Below, piece after piece: positions 7,207 to 14,248 of a stretch of DNA of 16,996 nt (its first letter is position 1; each line of letters opens with the position of its first letter). Below the pieces are notes generated by a model. It was not told the DNA's origin. It ran no database searches and was given only the letters and a program-made list of their open reading frames with translations. A program made the position numbers and the translations under genes. Source of the DNA: B4-G1 sp964393895 (GTDB taxonomy: Bacteria; Chloroflexota; Anaerolineae; B4-G1); NCBI GenBank assembly GCA_964393895.1, contig CAYMWP010000105.1, forward strand, positions 1 to 16,996, read 5' to 3'.

Positions 7207-8887
7207 TATAGCCCAGCCCTCGCAGCCGCTGCTCGATCTGGACCTCCTCCGCCTCGGAAAAACCGGGCGTGTCCGGCTGGCCTTCCATCTGCAAGGAGAG
7301 CGGTCCCTCTCGGATCTGGATGGGGTTCGAGGCCAGGTAGGCCGCGTCAAAGACCTCTTGCAGCACCCGCCCATCGAAGGACGAGGGCACGGGCATCCCC
7401 ATAGTGTATAGGATCGTCGGGGGCACGTCGAGCAAATGCAAGTTGGTCAGGTCGTCCTGGGGATGGATCGCAGGGCCGGCGGCGATAAAGATTCCGTCCT
7501 GGCGGTGTTCGCCCGGTCGCGTGGGGTCGTGCGGCTCCACCAGCGAGTCGCCCGCCAGGGACGGAACGCCCATATAGTCGGGGTCCAGCACTAGGATCAC
7601 GTCCGGGAACTCGTCCACGTGAGGGCCGTGGTACAACTCCTCGCGCCGGGCGGCCAGCTCTACGATGGGTCTGTCGTTTCGAGGGTCTCTCAACTCTTGC
7701 GCTGCACGGATGATCTGATCGCGCAGCGCTTTGTACTCGGCGCCGGGCGGCACGATTCCCTCCCGCCTGGCCCCCGCCAGGTTGATCTCGACGCCGCAAA
7801 CGTGAAAGTAGACGCGCACGAAATAGGCGCGGGTTTTAGCCCAATCCAGGATCTCTTTGCTCGCCGACCGGGCGGCAGTCGTGGCCTTTTCCTGAGCAGA
7901 GGCGGGCAACAGCCGCCGTAACAGCGCCTTGAGCCGCTTGTTGCGCCCGACCAGCATGCGCCAGTATTCCAGATCGAGCATCCCCTCCGAGCCGCGCGGC
8001 TGGAGCAATCCCAGCTTTTCCAACCAGACGTTGACAAAGAAGCGGCTCGTCTGCGCCGGGCCAAAGCCGTGATCGGAAACGACCAGCACCGTAGCGGACG
8101 GCCCCGCCCGGTCAACCAGTTGGCCGATGCCGTCGTCCAACTCCCGAAAGTAGGCGGCCACCTGTCGGCGGACGGGCTCGTCCGCACCGGCGGCGTCTTC
8201 CATCAGAGCAGCCAGATCGTCCCAGAAGAAATGCATCACGCGGTCCGTGCCGGTAAAGACGACCATGAAGAAATCCCACGGCTCGTCTCGCAACAAGCGG
8301 GCGCAGGTCTGGGCGCGCACGTCTGACATGTTGCGAATCTGGGCGATCATCTCCGCCTTGGGCGGGAAACCACGCACGCGAAAGTTCTCCTCGTCGCGGA
8401 TAAAGTCCACGTCAATGACGTAATCCGGCCCCAAAGTCTCGGCGAACTGGGGCGGGTAGGTAAACTGCTCCGCGCTCAGCGGCGTCAGCATTCCGGTCGC
8501 CATGTAGCCTTCAACCGGACGGGCGGGGTAGGTGAGGGGCACGTTGACAATTCCCACTCGCACGCCGGCCGCGCTCAGAATCTCCCACAGCGTTTGGTCG
8601 AACCGTTGGGCGTCAACGAACCCGCTGCCTTCCACGTCATAGTTAAAGCGATCGCGCCGGTGGCGAAAGGAGAGCACGCCGTGCTGTCCTGGGTTTTGGC
8701 CAGTGATGAAGGAGCTCCACGCAGCGGCGGTGAAGGGCGGGATCGTGGTCGGCAGTCTACCCCAACAGCCCTTTTCCATCAGGGCCGCCAGGTTGGGCAT
8801 CAATCCCTGCCGTATGAGGGGCGTCAGGACGTCGAACGTCATCCCGTCCAAACCGATCACCAGCGTTTTCTTTTTTTCGATAGACAT
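7199..8887 (-). CDS. AlkP-superfamily phosphohydrolase, COG3379 type, first of a tandem pair
   Basis: This 562-residue enzyme is a paralog of the next gene. It starts MSIEKKKTLVIGLDGMTF, with metal aspartate D14. AWSSFITG follows at 56-63, and T53 sits at the nucleophile position. VVSDHGFGP and a conserved FDGRVLQEVF near the C-terminus complete the pattern. It has no signal peptide. The ATG at 8887 follows an excellent AGGAGG eight bases upstream; a longer frame back to 9046 reads through repeats and lacks a ribosome-binding site, so I reject it. Compared with its partner it has Thr in place of Ser at the active site and about 58 more residues, so the two may act on different phosphoesters. 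The end overlaps the next gene by eight bases. Such enzymes are often annotated as 'phosphohydrolase/phosphomutase'; the true reaction is not established. Confidence 0.83.
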   Translation of the reverse strand: MSIEKKKTLVIGLDGMTFDVLTPLIRQGLMPNLAALMEKGCWGRLPTTIPPFTAAAWSSFITGQNPGQHGVLSFRHRRDRFNYDVEGSGFVDAQRFDQTLWEILSAAGVRVGIVNVPLTYPARPVEGYMATGMLTPLSAEQFTYPPQFAETLGPDYVIDVDFIRDEENFRVRGFPPKAEMIAQIRNMSDVRAQTCARLLRDEPWDFFMVVFTGTDRVMHFFWDDLAALMEDAAGADEPVRRQVAAYFRELDDGIGQLVDRAGPSATVLVVSDHGFGPAQTSRFFVNVWLEKLGLLQPRGSEGMLDLEYWRMLVGRNKRLKALLRRLLPASAQEKATTAARSASKEILDWAKTRAYFVRVYFHVCGVEINLAGARREGIVPPGAEYKALRDQIIRAAQELRDPRNDRPIVELAARREELYHGPHVDEFPDVILVLDPDYMGVPSLAGDSLVEPHDPTRPGEHRQDGIFIAAGPAIHPQDDLTNLHLLDVPPTILYTMGMPVPSSFDGRVLQEVFDAAYLASNPIQIREGPLSLQMEGQPDTPGFSEAEEVQIEQRLRGLGYIE

Positions 8888-8921
8888 CAGTATGCCTCCT
8901 GGCTTCGAAAATGTGCGCCGC

Positions 8922-8972
8922 ACCGCCGTAAACAGGCGGTGCTGGGGGCTGCCGTAAGCAGGCGGAGCTGGG
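8922..8972. repeat. Two near-identical hairpin-forming units
   Basis: A unit beginning GCCGTAAACAGGCGG (8925) recurs 26 bases later as GCCGTAAGCAGGCGG (8951), and both continue into GCTGGG. The first forms a hairpin, ACCGCC with GGCGGT around a 7-base loop (8922-8940). They lie in the gap before the first phosphohydrolase gene, close to its ribosome-binding site. Confidence 0.6.
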
Positions 8973-9012
8973 AGCTTCGCCCCCCCAAGCGCATCCAGCA
9001 CGGCTCTTCTAT

Positions 9013-9027
9013 GGCTGAGAATCAGCC
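9013..9027. repeat. Short hairpin in the same gap
   Basis: GGCTGA and TCAGCC pair around GAA. Along with the units at 8922-8972 and a GAAATG/CATTTC inverted pair near 9050-9070, it makes this 195-base gap unusually rich in potential structure for an operon-internal spacer. I see no gene in the gap. Confidence 0.4.
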
Positions 9028-9082
9028 CGCGGTGCGGCTTTGGCAACCGAAATGAAACGCACCCATTTCATTCCAGGGTTGT

Positions 9083-9964
9083 TCAGCTCTCGTGCTCACT
9101 GGCCGCAGCGGGGGCTGCCGGCGGCGCGGCTCGCACGTTTTCCCTTGCGGCTTGCCGGAGGGCGCGCAGTTTATCCCAACAGATCAGCCAACTCAACCGC
9201 GCCAGCGCGGGGTCGCGCTCGATCAGCAGATCCCACAGCGGATCAACGGCCATACGCCGCAACACCCCGGCGAACGCCCGCCACGGCTGGCGGCGATTGA
9301 CGCGCCTGGCGCGGTACGCGCCCACGCACCAGGCCGCCATGGTACGCCGGAGGTTGGCCTCGTCGTCGCTGCGTCGGTGATATACCCTGGCGCCCGGCAG
9401 GTAGCGCAGACGGAACCCGGCCGCGTTCAGCCGCAGGCCGATCTCTACGTCCTCTCCATTGGTTCGGAACCCGGCGTCGAATCCTCCAACCTGACGCAGC
9501 GCGCTCAAGCGGAACGACATGCAAATCCCGTGCAGGTGCGCGACGTAGCGGGCCGCGTCTCCGTATCCCTGAGTGGCGTGGATCCGCCTCCAGCGGTCGG
9601 CCAGGGAGTGGATGTTCGACTCGATCCCTCGCCCACCCACGCCGCCTACTAGCGCATCGTCGTAGCCGCCGAGCAGCACCTTTAGGCAATCTGCGTCGGC
9701 CGAGGCGTCCACGTCAACAAAGAACAGGATATCGCCCGTTGCCGCTGCGATGGCCGTGTTGCGCGCCGCCGCCAGCCCCCTGTTCCGCCCGTGCTGCACC
9801 AACTCGACCGGATAGCGGCGGGCGATCTCGGCGCTGCCGTCGGTGGAGCCGTCATCAACCACGACTATTTCGTCGGCCTGGTGAGACTGGTTTAGCAGAG
9901 ATTCGATGGCGTGACCGACATAACGCGCGCCGTTGTAGCAGGGTAGCGCCGCCGTGACTCGCAT
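9083..9964 (-). CDS. Family 2 glycosyltransferase (GT-A fold)
   Basis: The 293-residue protein transfers a sugar from a nucleotide donor to a growing glycan. It opens with the GT2 pattern MRVTAALPCYNGARY, then IVVVDDGSTDGS (33-44). A metal-binding DxD lies in FFVDVD (D84, D86). The catalytic-base region reads NGEDVEIGLRL (E171, D172). RYLPGARVYHRRS follows, typical of rhamnosyl- and galactofuranosyl-like members. There is no membrane segment. The tail is rich in Ala and Pro (about 277-293). The ATG follows GAGGGGAC at good spacing, only 15 bases after the sulfatase-like gene, so the two are co-transcribed. Donor and acceptor cannot be told from sequence. Confidence 0.87.
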   Translation of the reverse strand: MRVTAALPCYNGARYVGHAIESLLNQSHQADEIVVVDDGSTDGSAEIARRYPVELVQHGRNRGLAAARNTAIAAATGDILFFVDVDASADADCLKVLLGGYDDALVGGVGGRGIESNIHSLADRWRRIHATQGYGDAARYVAHLHGICMSFRLSALRQVGGFDAGFRTNGEDVEIGLRLNAAGFRLRYLPGARVYHRRSDDEANLRRTMAAWCVGAYRARRVNRRQPWRAFAGVLRRMAVDPLWDLLIERDPALARLSWLICWDKLRALRQAARENVRAAPPAAPAAASEHES

Positions 9965-9979
9965 AGCCGTCCCCTCGCA

Positions 9980-11503
9980 TCAGATCGGCGGGCTGAGCCA
10001 GGGCTCGATGTACTTTTCGATAACCTCGGCCTCCTCCAAAAAGGTCACCCACTCGGCGTGAAAGCTACGCGCCAGGTCGCGCTGTTCATTCAGCAGGTTG
10101 ACTTGTTGCTGTGGGTCATCCGGCAAGTAGTACAATTCGCTGGGGGCCAGGTCGCCCCCATAGATTAGTGTCCACGCGCCGTCGGTGATCGTGCAGCGCG
10201 GTTTCATAGACAATGGAAGATAGAGGGAGCGCGACGATATCACCAGGTCACGCGGCGGCGTGTGGGAAGAGCCGGTCACGTCCTCTATCAGTGGCAGCAG
10301 TGAAACACCGTGCATGGTACCGGGGTCGCTGGCCCCGGCCAGCTCTACGATTGTCGGCGTCAAGTCTGCCGGCTGCACGAGATCGGGGACACGCCGGTGG
10401 GTCATTCCCGGCACGCGGACCATCAGCGGGATATGCACCAGTTCTTTGTACAAAGGATAACACTCGGTGTAATCGGGCGTCATCCAACTCTTGCCGATCC
10501 CGTTGTGCTCACCCAGGAGCGTGCCGTGATCGGACATCAGGAAAACCACCGTGTTGTCCCGCAACCCCAGGTCGTCAATCTCTGCCAGCAGCTTGCCAAA
10601 CCAATGATCCGCCATCGTCGCCTCGGCGGAGTACAGGGCTTGCATGTGATTCAACTCGGCCGGGGTCAAATAGTCAGGGGGGGCGTAGGCCGGATAGATC
10701 ACCTCGTCGCCCACGTATCCCGGATCGTACAGGTCAACGTACTTTTGTGGGGGGTCCCACGGCTCGTGCGGGTCGAACGAGTCCACGTGCAGGTAGAACT
10801 TGCCCTGATCGTGATTCTGGCGCAGCCAATCTATCGCCGCCTGCATCGTCTGGGCGACAAAATAGTCCTCTTCTCCCTCCCGCTCGGAGACGTTGCGCAG
10901 ATATTGGCGGACGCCGCTCACGCTGCGGAGTTTCTCCTCCGCCGCCGGTAAATCCGGCCAGAGCGGCGTGGTGCGATAGCGGTCGGCCTCCTGGCCGCGG
11001 ATCCACTGAGACGCGCCGAACCCACGGTCGTACGAGTTGTCATTCGCTTTCAGATGCCACGTATCAAAGATGATGGCCGTCGTATAACCAACCTGATTCA
11101 ACATGTCTGCCAGGACGATCTCGCCTGCTTTCATATCCTCCCAGGCCATGTAGGTAAAAGAGTGGCGCCCGGCGAACAATTCCACGCGATTGAGCAACGT
11201 CGGGAAACCTCCGCTGTAGAATTTATCGAAAACCAGGGATTGGGCTGCAAAGGCGTCAATGTTGGGCGTTTGCATATACGTGTTGCCCAGGAAAGCGACG
11301 TGGTCGTAGCGCAGTGTGTCCAGCATCACGACGACAAAGTTCCAACCGCTCCCGGACGCCGCATCGCCGCCGGCGTTGGGTTCTCCCCCGGCGCCGGATT
11401 CATCGTCGAGGAAATTCAGCCGTGAGCAGCCCATCAAAGCAGCCGCGCCGAGCGCCCCCATCCCTTGCAACACTTGACGCCGAGTTAGTTTTTTGTGTGT
11501 CAT
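9980..11503 (-). CDS. Exported sulfatase-like lipoprotein with Thr in place of the formylglycine Cys/Ser
   Basis: This 507-residue AlkP-superfamily protein resembles sulfatases along its length: VVVMLDTLRYDH (metal Asp D62), TPNIDAFA, FLMSDHGTLLGEH and a sulfatase-type C-terminal region. The export signal starts TRRQVLQG, a Tat-like twin-arginine motif, and ends in a lipobox LMGC with C26 the probable lipidated cysteine. A Gly/Ala/Ser-rich linker follows (about 31-53). Sulfatases need C/S-x-P-x-R, whose Cys or Ser becomes formylglycine. Here the aligned stretch is T102-L-L-N-R106, so no formylglycine can form. Threonine is the nucleophile of phosphodiesterases and phosphotransferases in this superfamily, so a phospho-ester substrate or phosphotransfer at the cell surface is more likely than sulfate removal (inference). 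It is fifth from the end of the glycan operon. Confidence 0.83.
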   Translation of the reverse strand: MTHKKLTRRQVLQGMGALGAAALMGCSRLNFLDDESGAGGEPNAGGDAASGSGWNFVVVMLDTLRYDHVAFLGNTYMQTPNIDAFAAQSLVFDKFYSGGFPTLLNRVELFAGRHSFTYMAWEDMKAGEIVLADMLNQVGYTTAIIFDTWHLKANDNSYDRGFGASQWIRGQEADRYRTTPLWPDLPAAEEKLRSVSGVRQYLRNVSEREGEEDYFVAQTMQAAIDWLRQNHDQGKFYLHVDSFDPHEPWDPPQKYVDLYDPGYVGDEVIYPAYAPPDYLTPAELNHMQALYSAEATMADHWFGKLLAEIDDLGLRDNTVVFLMSDHGTLLGEHNGIGKSWMTPDYTECYPLYKELVHIPLMVRVPGMTHRRVPDLVQPADLTPTIVELAGASDPGTMHGVSLLPLIEDVTGSSHTPPRDLVISSRSLYLPLSMKPRCTITDGAWTLIYGGDLAPSELYYLPDDPQQQVNLLNEQRDLARSFHAEWVTFLEEAEVIEKYIEPWLSPPI

Positions 11504-11523
11504 TCTCCCATTCCTCAGTCATA

Positions 11524-11555
11524 ATTGTAAGTGTTCAGGTATTCCTGTTTCTGAA
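11524..11555 (-). promoter_or_regulatory. Possible internal promoter/operator before the sulfatase-like gene
   Basis: The minus strand carries TACAAT (11529-11524) ahead of the sulfatase-like gene. Just upstream are nested inverted repeats: CAGG-tatt-CCTG (11536-11547) inside TTCAG...CTGAA (11534-11555). No convincing -35 box is seen. The gap is AT-rich compared with the genes. This might allow separate control of the downstream part of the operon. Confidence 0.25.
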
Positions 11556-11573
11556 CCACCAAGGACACAAAGG
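11553..11573. repeat. Degenerate 9-bp-period repeat, CACCAAGGA/CACAAAGGT
   Basis: Two nine-base units occur in tandem just after the end of the second GT4-type gene. The motif resembles short intergenic repeats I associate with Chloroflexota and related genomes, but I cannot confirm this here. No coding role is apparent. Confidence 0.3.
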
Positions 11574-11577
11574 TTAC

Positions 11578-12771
11578 TCATAATTTATACACCTTTTCAA
11601 AATCGCGCACCAACACATCCCAATAGTACCGCTCCCGCCTGATCTTTGCGGCTTGGGCCATTCGCCGGCGGGCATCTCGATCATGCAACACGGTCAGCAA
11701 CCCTTCGGCCAACGCCTCGGCGTCGCCGGGAGCGACCAGCACGCCCGCCTCGCCCAAGATTTCGCGCCGCTCCCCTACGTCTCCGGCGACGACGGGCGTC
11801 CCTACCGCCATACTCTCGAATACTTTGAGCGGCGAGCGAGCGCGAGCCACCAGGTCGTCGCGCACAGGCTCGACCGAAACGCCCGCCATTGTGAGGTAGA
11901 GAGGCACTCGCTCCGGCGCGACCCGCCCGCTGAACCATACACTTTCGGCCAGGCCCATTTCGTCTACTCGTCTTTGCAAAGTGTCATAGTCTTCTCCTGC
12001 GCCGACTATGAGCAGCCGTGCTGCGCTCTCTCGCCGGTACACTCGCGCAAACGCGCTCAACAGCAGATCGAGAGGATGGTTCGTCAGGCTCAGGCTCCCC
12101 ACGTACAGCACGACTTTGCAGCGGTCGAGATTCAATTCCCGGCGCAACGATCGGGCATCCCGCTCTGTGACCCCGGCAAACCGCTCGCGGTCAACGCCGT
12201 TGGGCACATGTAGCACCCGCTCGGCCGGAACCCCATACGCGACGTTGCGCGCGACGTTGAAGCGCGTCTGGGCAGTCACACCCCGCGCCAGGCGCGGCAA
12301 GGTTTTCTCGAAACCAGCGACGACGTGACGCTGCCAGGCAGCCGAATAGCGGTTGAACAGCGTCTCGTAATCGTCGCTGTCGAGGAAAACGGGGCTCGGG
12401 CGCAGACAGCACGCCAACAACGCAGCCAGCCCGTTGATCGGCTGCGCTTTGCAGATGTGATAGGCATCGGTCGGCAGCGACGCCGCCAGGCGGAACATCC
12501 TCCACGTGGTGATCGCCGCAACTTTTAGCAGCTCCGACTGGCTCAGGTACATCTTCCGGCTGCCCGACTTGAGCACGTGCATCTGGCCCACATAGAACAC
12601 CTCCACCCCATTCCGCCAAAAGTGACGCACGGCCAATGTGTCGAACGCGGGATGAGGTGCCAGCAGCCTGACTCGATACCCCAGCTTGACCAGTTCCTTC
12701 GCCAGCGGGAAATACCGTCCGATGAATCCCCCGCCCTTTGGCCCCTGGCTCAACAGAAACGTGACGTGCAT
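11578..12771 (-). CDS. Family 4-type glycosyltransferase (GT-B fold)
   Basis: The 397-residue protein has the two-domain GT-B layout. The N-terminal acceptor domain begins MHVTFLLSQGPKGGGFIGRY, whose Gly-rich loop is typical. The linker VPNGVDRERF starts the donor domain. The E-x7-E motif appears as FESMAVGTPVVAGD followed by VGERREIL. These enzymes are retaining transferases using nucleotide sugars at the cytoplasmic face of the membrane. The ATG follows GAGGTGATAG. The preceding radical SAM gene ends 19 bases upstream, and a palindromic hairpin covers that junction. Sugar specificity cannot be read from sequence. Confidence 0.87.
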   Translation of the reverse strand: MHVTFLLSQGPKGGGFIGRYFPLAKELVKLGYRVRLLAPHPAFDTLAVRHFWRNGVEVFYVGQMHVLKSGSRKMYLSQSELLKVAAITTWRMFRLAASLPTDAYHICKAQPINGLAALLACCLRPSPVFLDSDDYETLFNRYSAAWQRHVVAGFEKTLPRLARGVTAQTRFNVARNVAYGVPAERVLHVPNGVDRERFAGVTERDARSLRRELNLDRCKVVLYVGSLSLTNHPLDLLLSAFARVYRRESAARLLIVGAGEDYDTLQRRVDEMGLAESVWFSGRVAPERVPLYLTMAGVSVEPVRDDLVARARSPLKVFESMAVGTPVVAGDVGERREILGEAGVLVAPGDAEALAEGLLTVLHDRDARRRMAQAAKIRRERYYWDVLVRDFEKVYKL

Positions 12772-12785
12772 CTATCACCTCGAGG

Positions 12786-12819
12786 AGACCCTAAGGGTTT
12801 TCTGAAACCCTCAGGGTCT
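12786..12819. repeat. Palindromic hairpin repeat overlapping the radical SAM stop codon
   Basis: AGACCCTAAGGGTTT and, after TCTG, AAACCCTCAGGGTCT pair almost perfectly (15-bp arms, one mismatch). Each arm is itself a nested palindrome (ACCCTNAGGGT). Read on the minus strand it encodes the last nine residues of the radical SAM protein and its TAG stop (12793-12791). There is no T-run, so it is not a classical terminator; it may be an mRNA-stabilising or dispersed repeat. Confidence 0.7.
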
Positions 12820-14248
12820 TGGAACGGTGCATCGAGATCACCGAAAACAAGCTCCGTGCAGAACGCACCACCCGTCTGAACTCGTCCAGATTTCGAATGC
12901 TGTGCAGCGCGCGCCAGAAATAGGCCGGTCGGAGATAAAACTCGCGGTACGCCCTCGCCAGAATGTGTTTCAGTTCTCGGCGGGGCAGATCCCCGGTCTC
13001 TACCACCGGGCCGCACGTCATGTCGTATTCGCGCCATTCTTCGGCGACGATTGTGCCCGCTTCCAGAGCCTCGGCATACATCGGCGTGCCCGGATAGGGC
13101 ATGCAGATCGAGAACTGCACCATGTCCGGGTTCAAGTCTCGGGCCAACCGCAGCGTTTGCTCCACCGTCTCGCGGGTATCGCGGGGAAAGCCGAACATGA
13201 ATCCTCCCAGGGCCATTATGCCGACCTCGCGGGTCAGTCTGAAACTGCGCCGCACCTGTTCGAGCGTGTAGCCTTTGCGAACGTGGCCCAGTATCTGTGG
13301 CGACCCCGACTCGACGCCATAACGGATCAGCTTGCATCCGGCGGCCTTCATCTCCAGGAGCATCTCCCGGTCCACGTTATCAACGCGGCCGTTACACGTC
13401 CAAAGCAACTCGATCCGGCTATCGCGCAGCTTTTGACAGAACTCGACCACGCGCGATTTGTTGGTGGTAAACGTGCTGTCGTCAACGTTGACCTCGCGGA
13501 TAGAGTGTCGCTCAATCTCGTATTTTAATTCCTCAATGACGTTATCCACGCTGCGAAAACGCTGCTCGTGGCCGTACATGGCGTTCGGCCAGAGGCAAAA
13601 CGTGCAACGATATGGACATCCCCGCGAGGTCACGATGTTGATGAAAGGCAACCGCGAGTACCACGCCTCGTGGTAACGCTCAAAGGGTACAGTGTCACGA
13701 TCGGGAAAAGGGAGCGAGTCCAGGTCTTGGCACAGTACAGCCGGCCCCGTTTCCACGGTGCGCCCGTTCCGGCGGAACGCGATACCCGGAACCTGGGCCA
13801 GGTCGTCCAAATTGTCCAACACCTGCGCGACTCGGGTGTCGAACTCTTGTTTGATCACGACGTCCAGCGCGCCGCACTCCCGCAGCGCCTCCGTGGGAAA
13901 GACGGTCACGTGGGGGCCGCCGGCGAGCATCAATGGGTCACCGCTGCACTCTTTCATGATGGTGATAGCGCGATAGTCGAACTCTATGGAAGGGGTCGTC
14001 GTCTCTACAAAGATGGCATCGGGCCGGATGTGGCCCACACGTTCCCACGTCTCGGTGGGAGAAAGCTCCTCCATCACTGAATCAACGTAGAAAACCTCGC
14101 GCCCGGCCTGCCTCAATTGCGCCGCCAGGTAGCCGAGAAAGATCGGATACTGCAAATACTTGTCACCGCGGCGCTTGATGATGCGATTCTGCGAGCGCGT
14201 GCCGTACCCCTTGCCCGGCCACGGCGGATTGACGATCAGTACTCTCAC
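12791..14248 (-). CDS. B12-binding-domain radical SAM enzyme
   Basis: The N-terminal Rossmann-like cobalamin-binding region spans about residues 1-150 (MRVLIVNPPWPG at the start; FVETTTPSIEFD and LAGGPHVTVFP further on). It lacks the DxHxxG motif, as many such enzymes do. The radical SAM core has SRGCPYRCTFC with cluster cysteines C211, C215 and C218, then IRYGVESGSPQIL and GFMFGFPRDT. These enzymes use S-adenosylmethionine and often methylcobalamin to methylate or rearrange unreactive carbons. In a glycan operon the target could be a sugar, a nucleotide-sugar or the lipid carrier; this is inference. I chose GTG at 14248: it overlaps the preceding gene's TGA by two bases (GTGA) and gives the canonical N-terminus. 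The longer frame to 14611 is antisense-like, Arg/Ala-rich and overlaps the preceding gene. The last nine residues come from a hairpin repeat. Length 485. Confidence 0.87.
   Translation of the reverse strand: MRVLIVNPPWPGKGYGTRSQNRIIKRRGDKYLQYPIFLGYLAAQLRQAGREVFYVDSVMEELSPTETWERVGHIRPDAIFVETTTPSIEFDYRAITIMKECSGDPLMLAGGPHVTVFPTEALRECGALDVVIKQEFDTRVAQVLDNLDDLAQVPGIAFRRNGRTVETGPAVLCQDLDSLPFPDRDTVPFERYHEAWYSRLPFINIVTSRGCPYRCTFCLWPNAMYGHEQRFRSVDNVIEELKYEIERHSIREVNVDDSTFTTNKSRVVEFCQKLRDSRIELLWTCNGRVDNVDREMLLEMKAAGCKLIRYGVESGSPQILGHVRKGYTLEQVRRSFRLTREVGIMALGGFMFGFPRDTRETVEQTLRLARDLNPDMVQFSICMPYPGTPMYAEALEAGTIVAEEWREYDMTCGPVVETGDLPRRELKHILARAYREFYLRPAYFWRALHSIRNLDEFRRVVRSARSLFSVISMHRSKTLRVSENP

Noticed and set aside
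7207..7374. N-terminal extension of the second phosphohydrolase
   Set aside because: It lies inside the paralog's coding region, is Arg/Ser/Pro-rich, and the TTG at 7206 yields the conserved N-terminus.
8888..9046. N-terminal extension of the first phosphohydrolase
   Set aside because: It reads through hairpin repeats, lacks a ribosome-binding site, and the ATG at 8887 has an excellent one.
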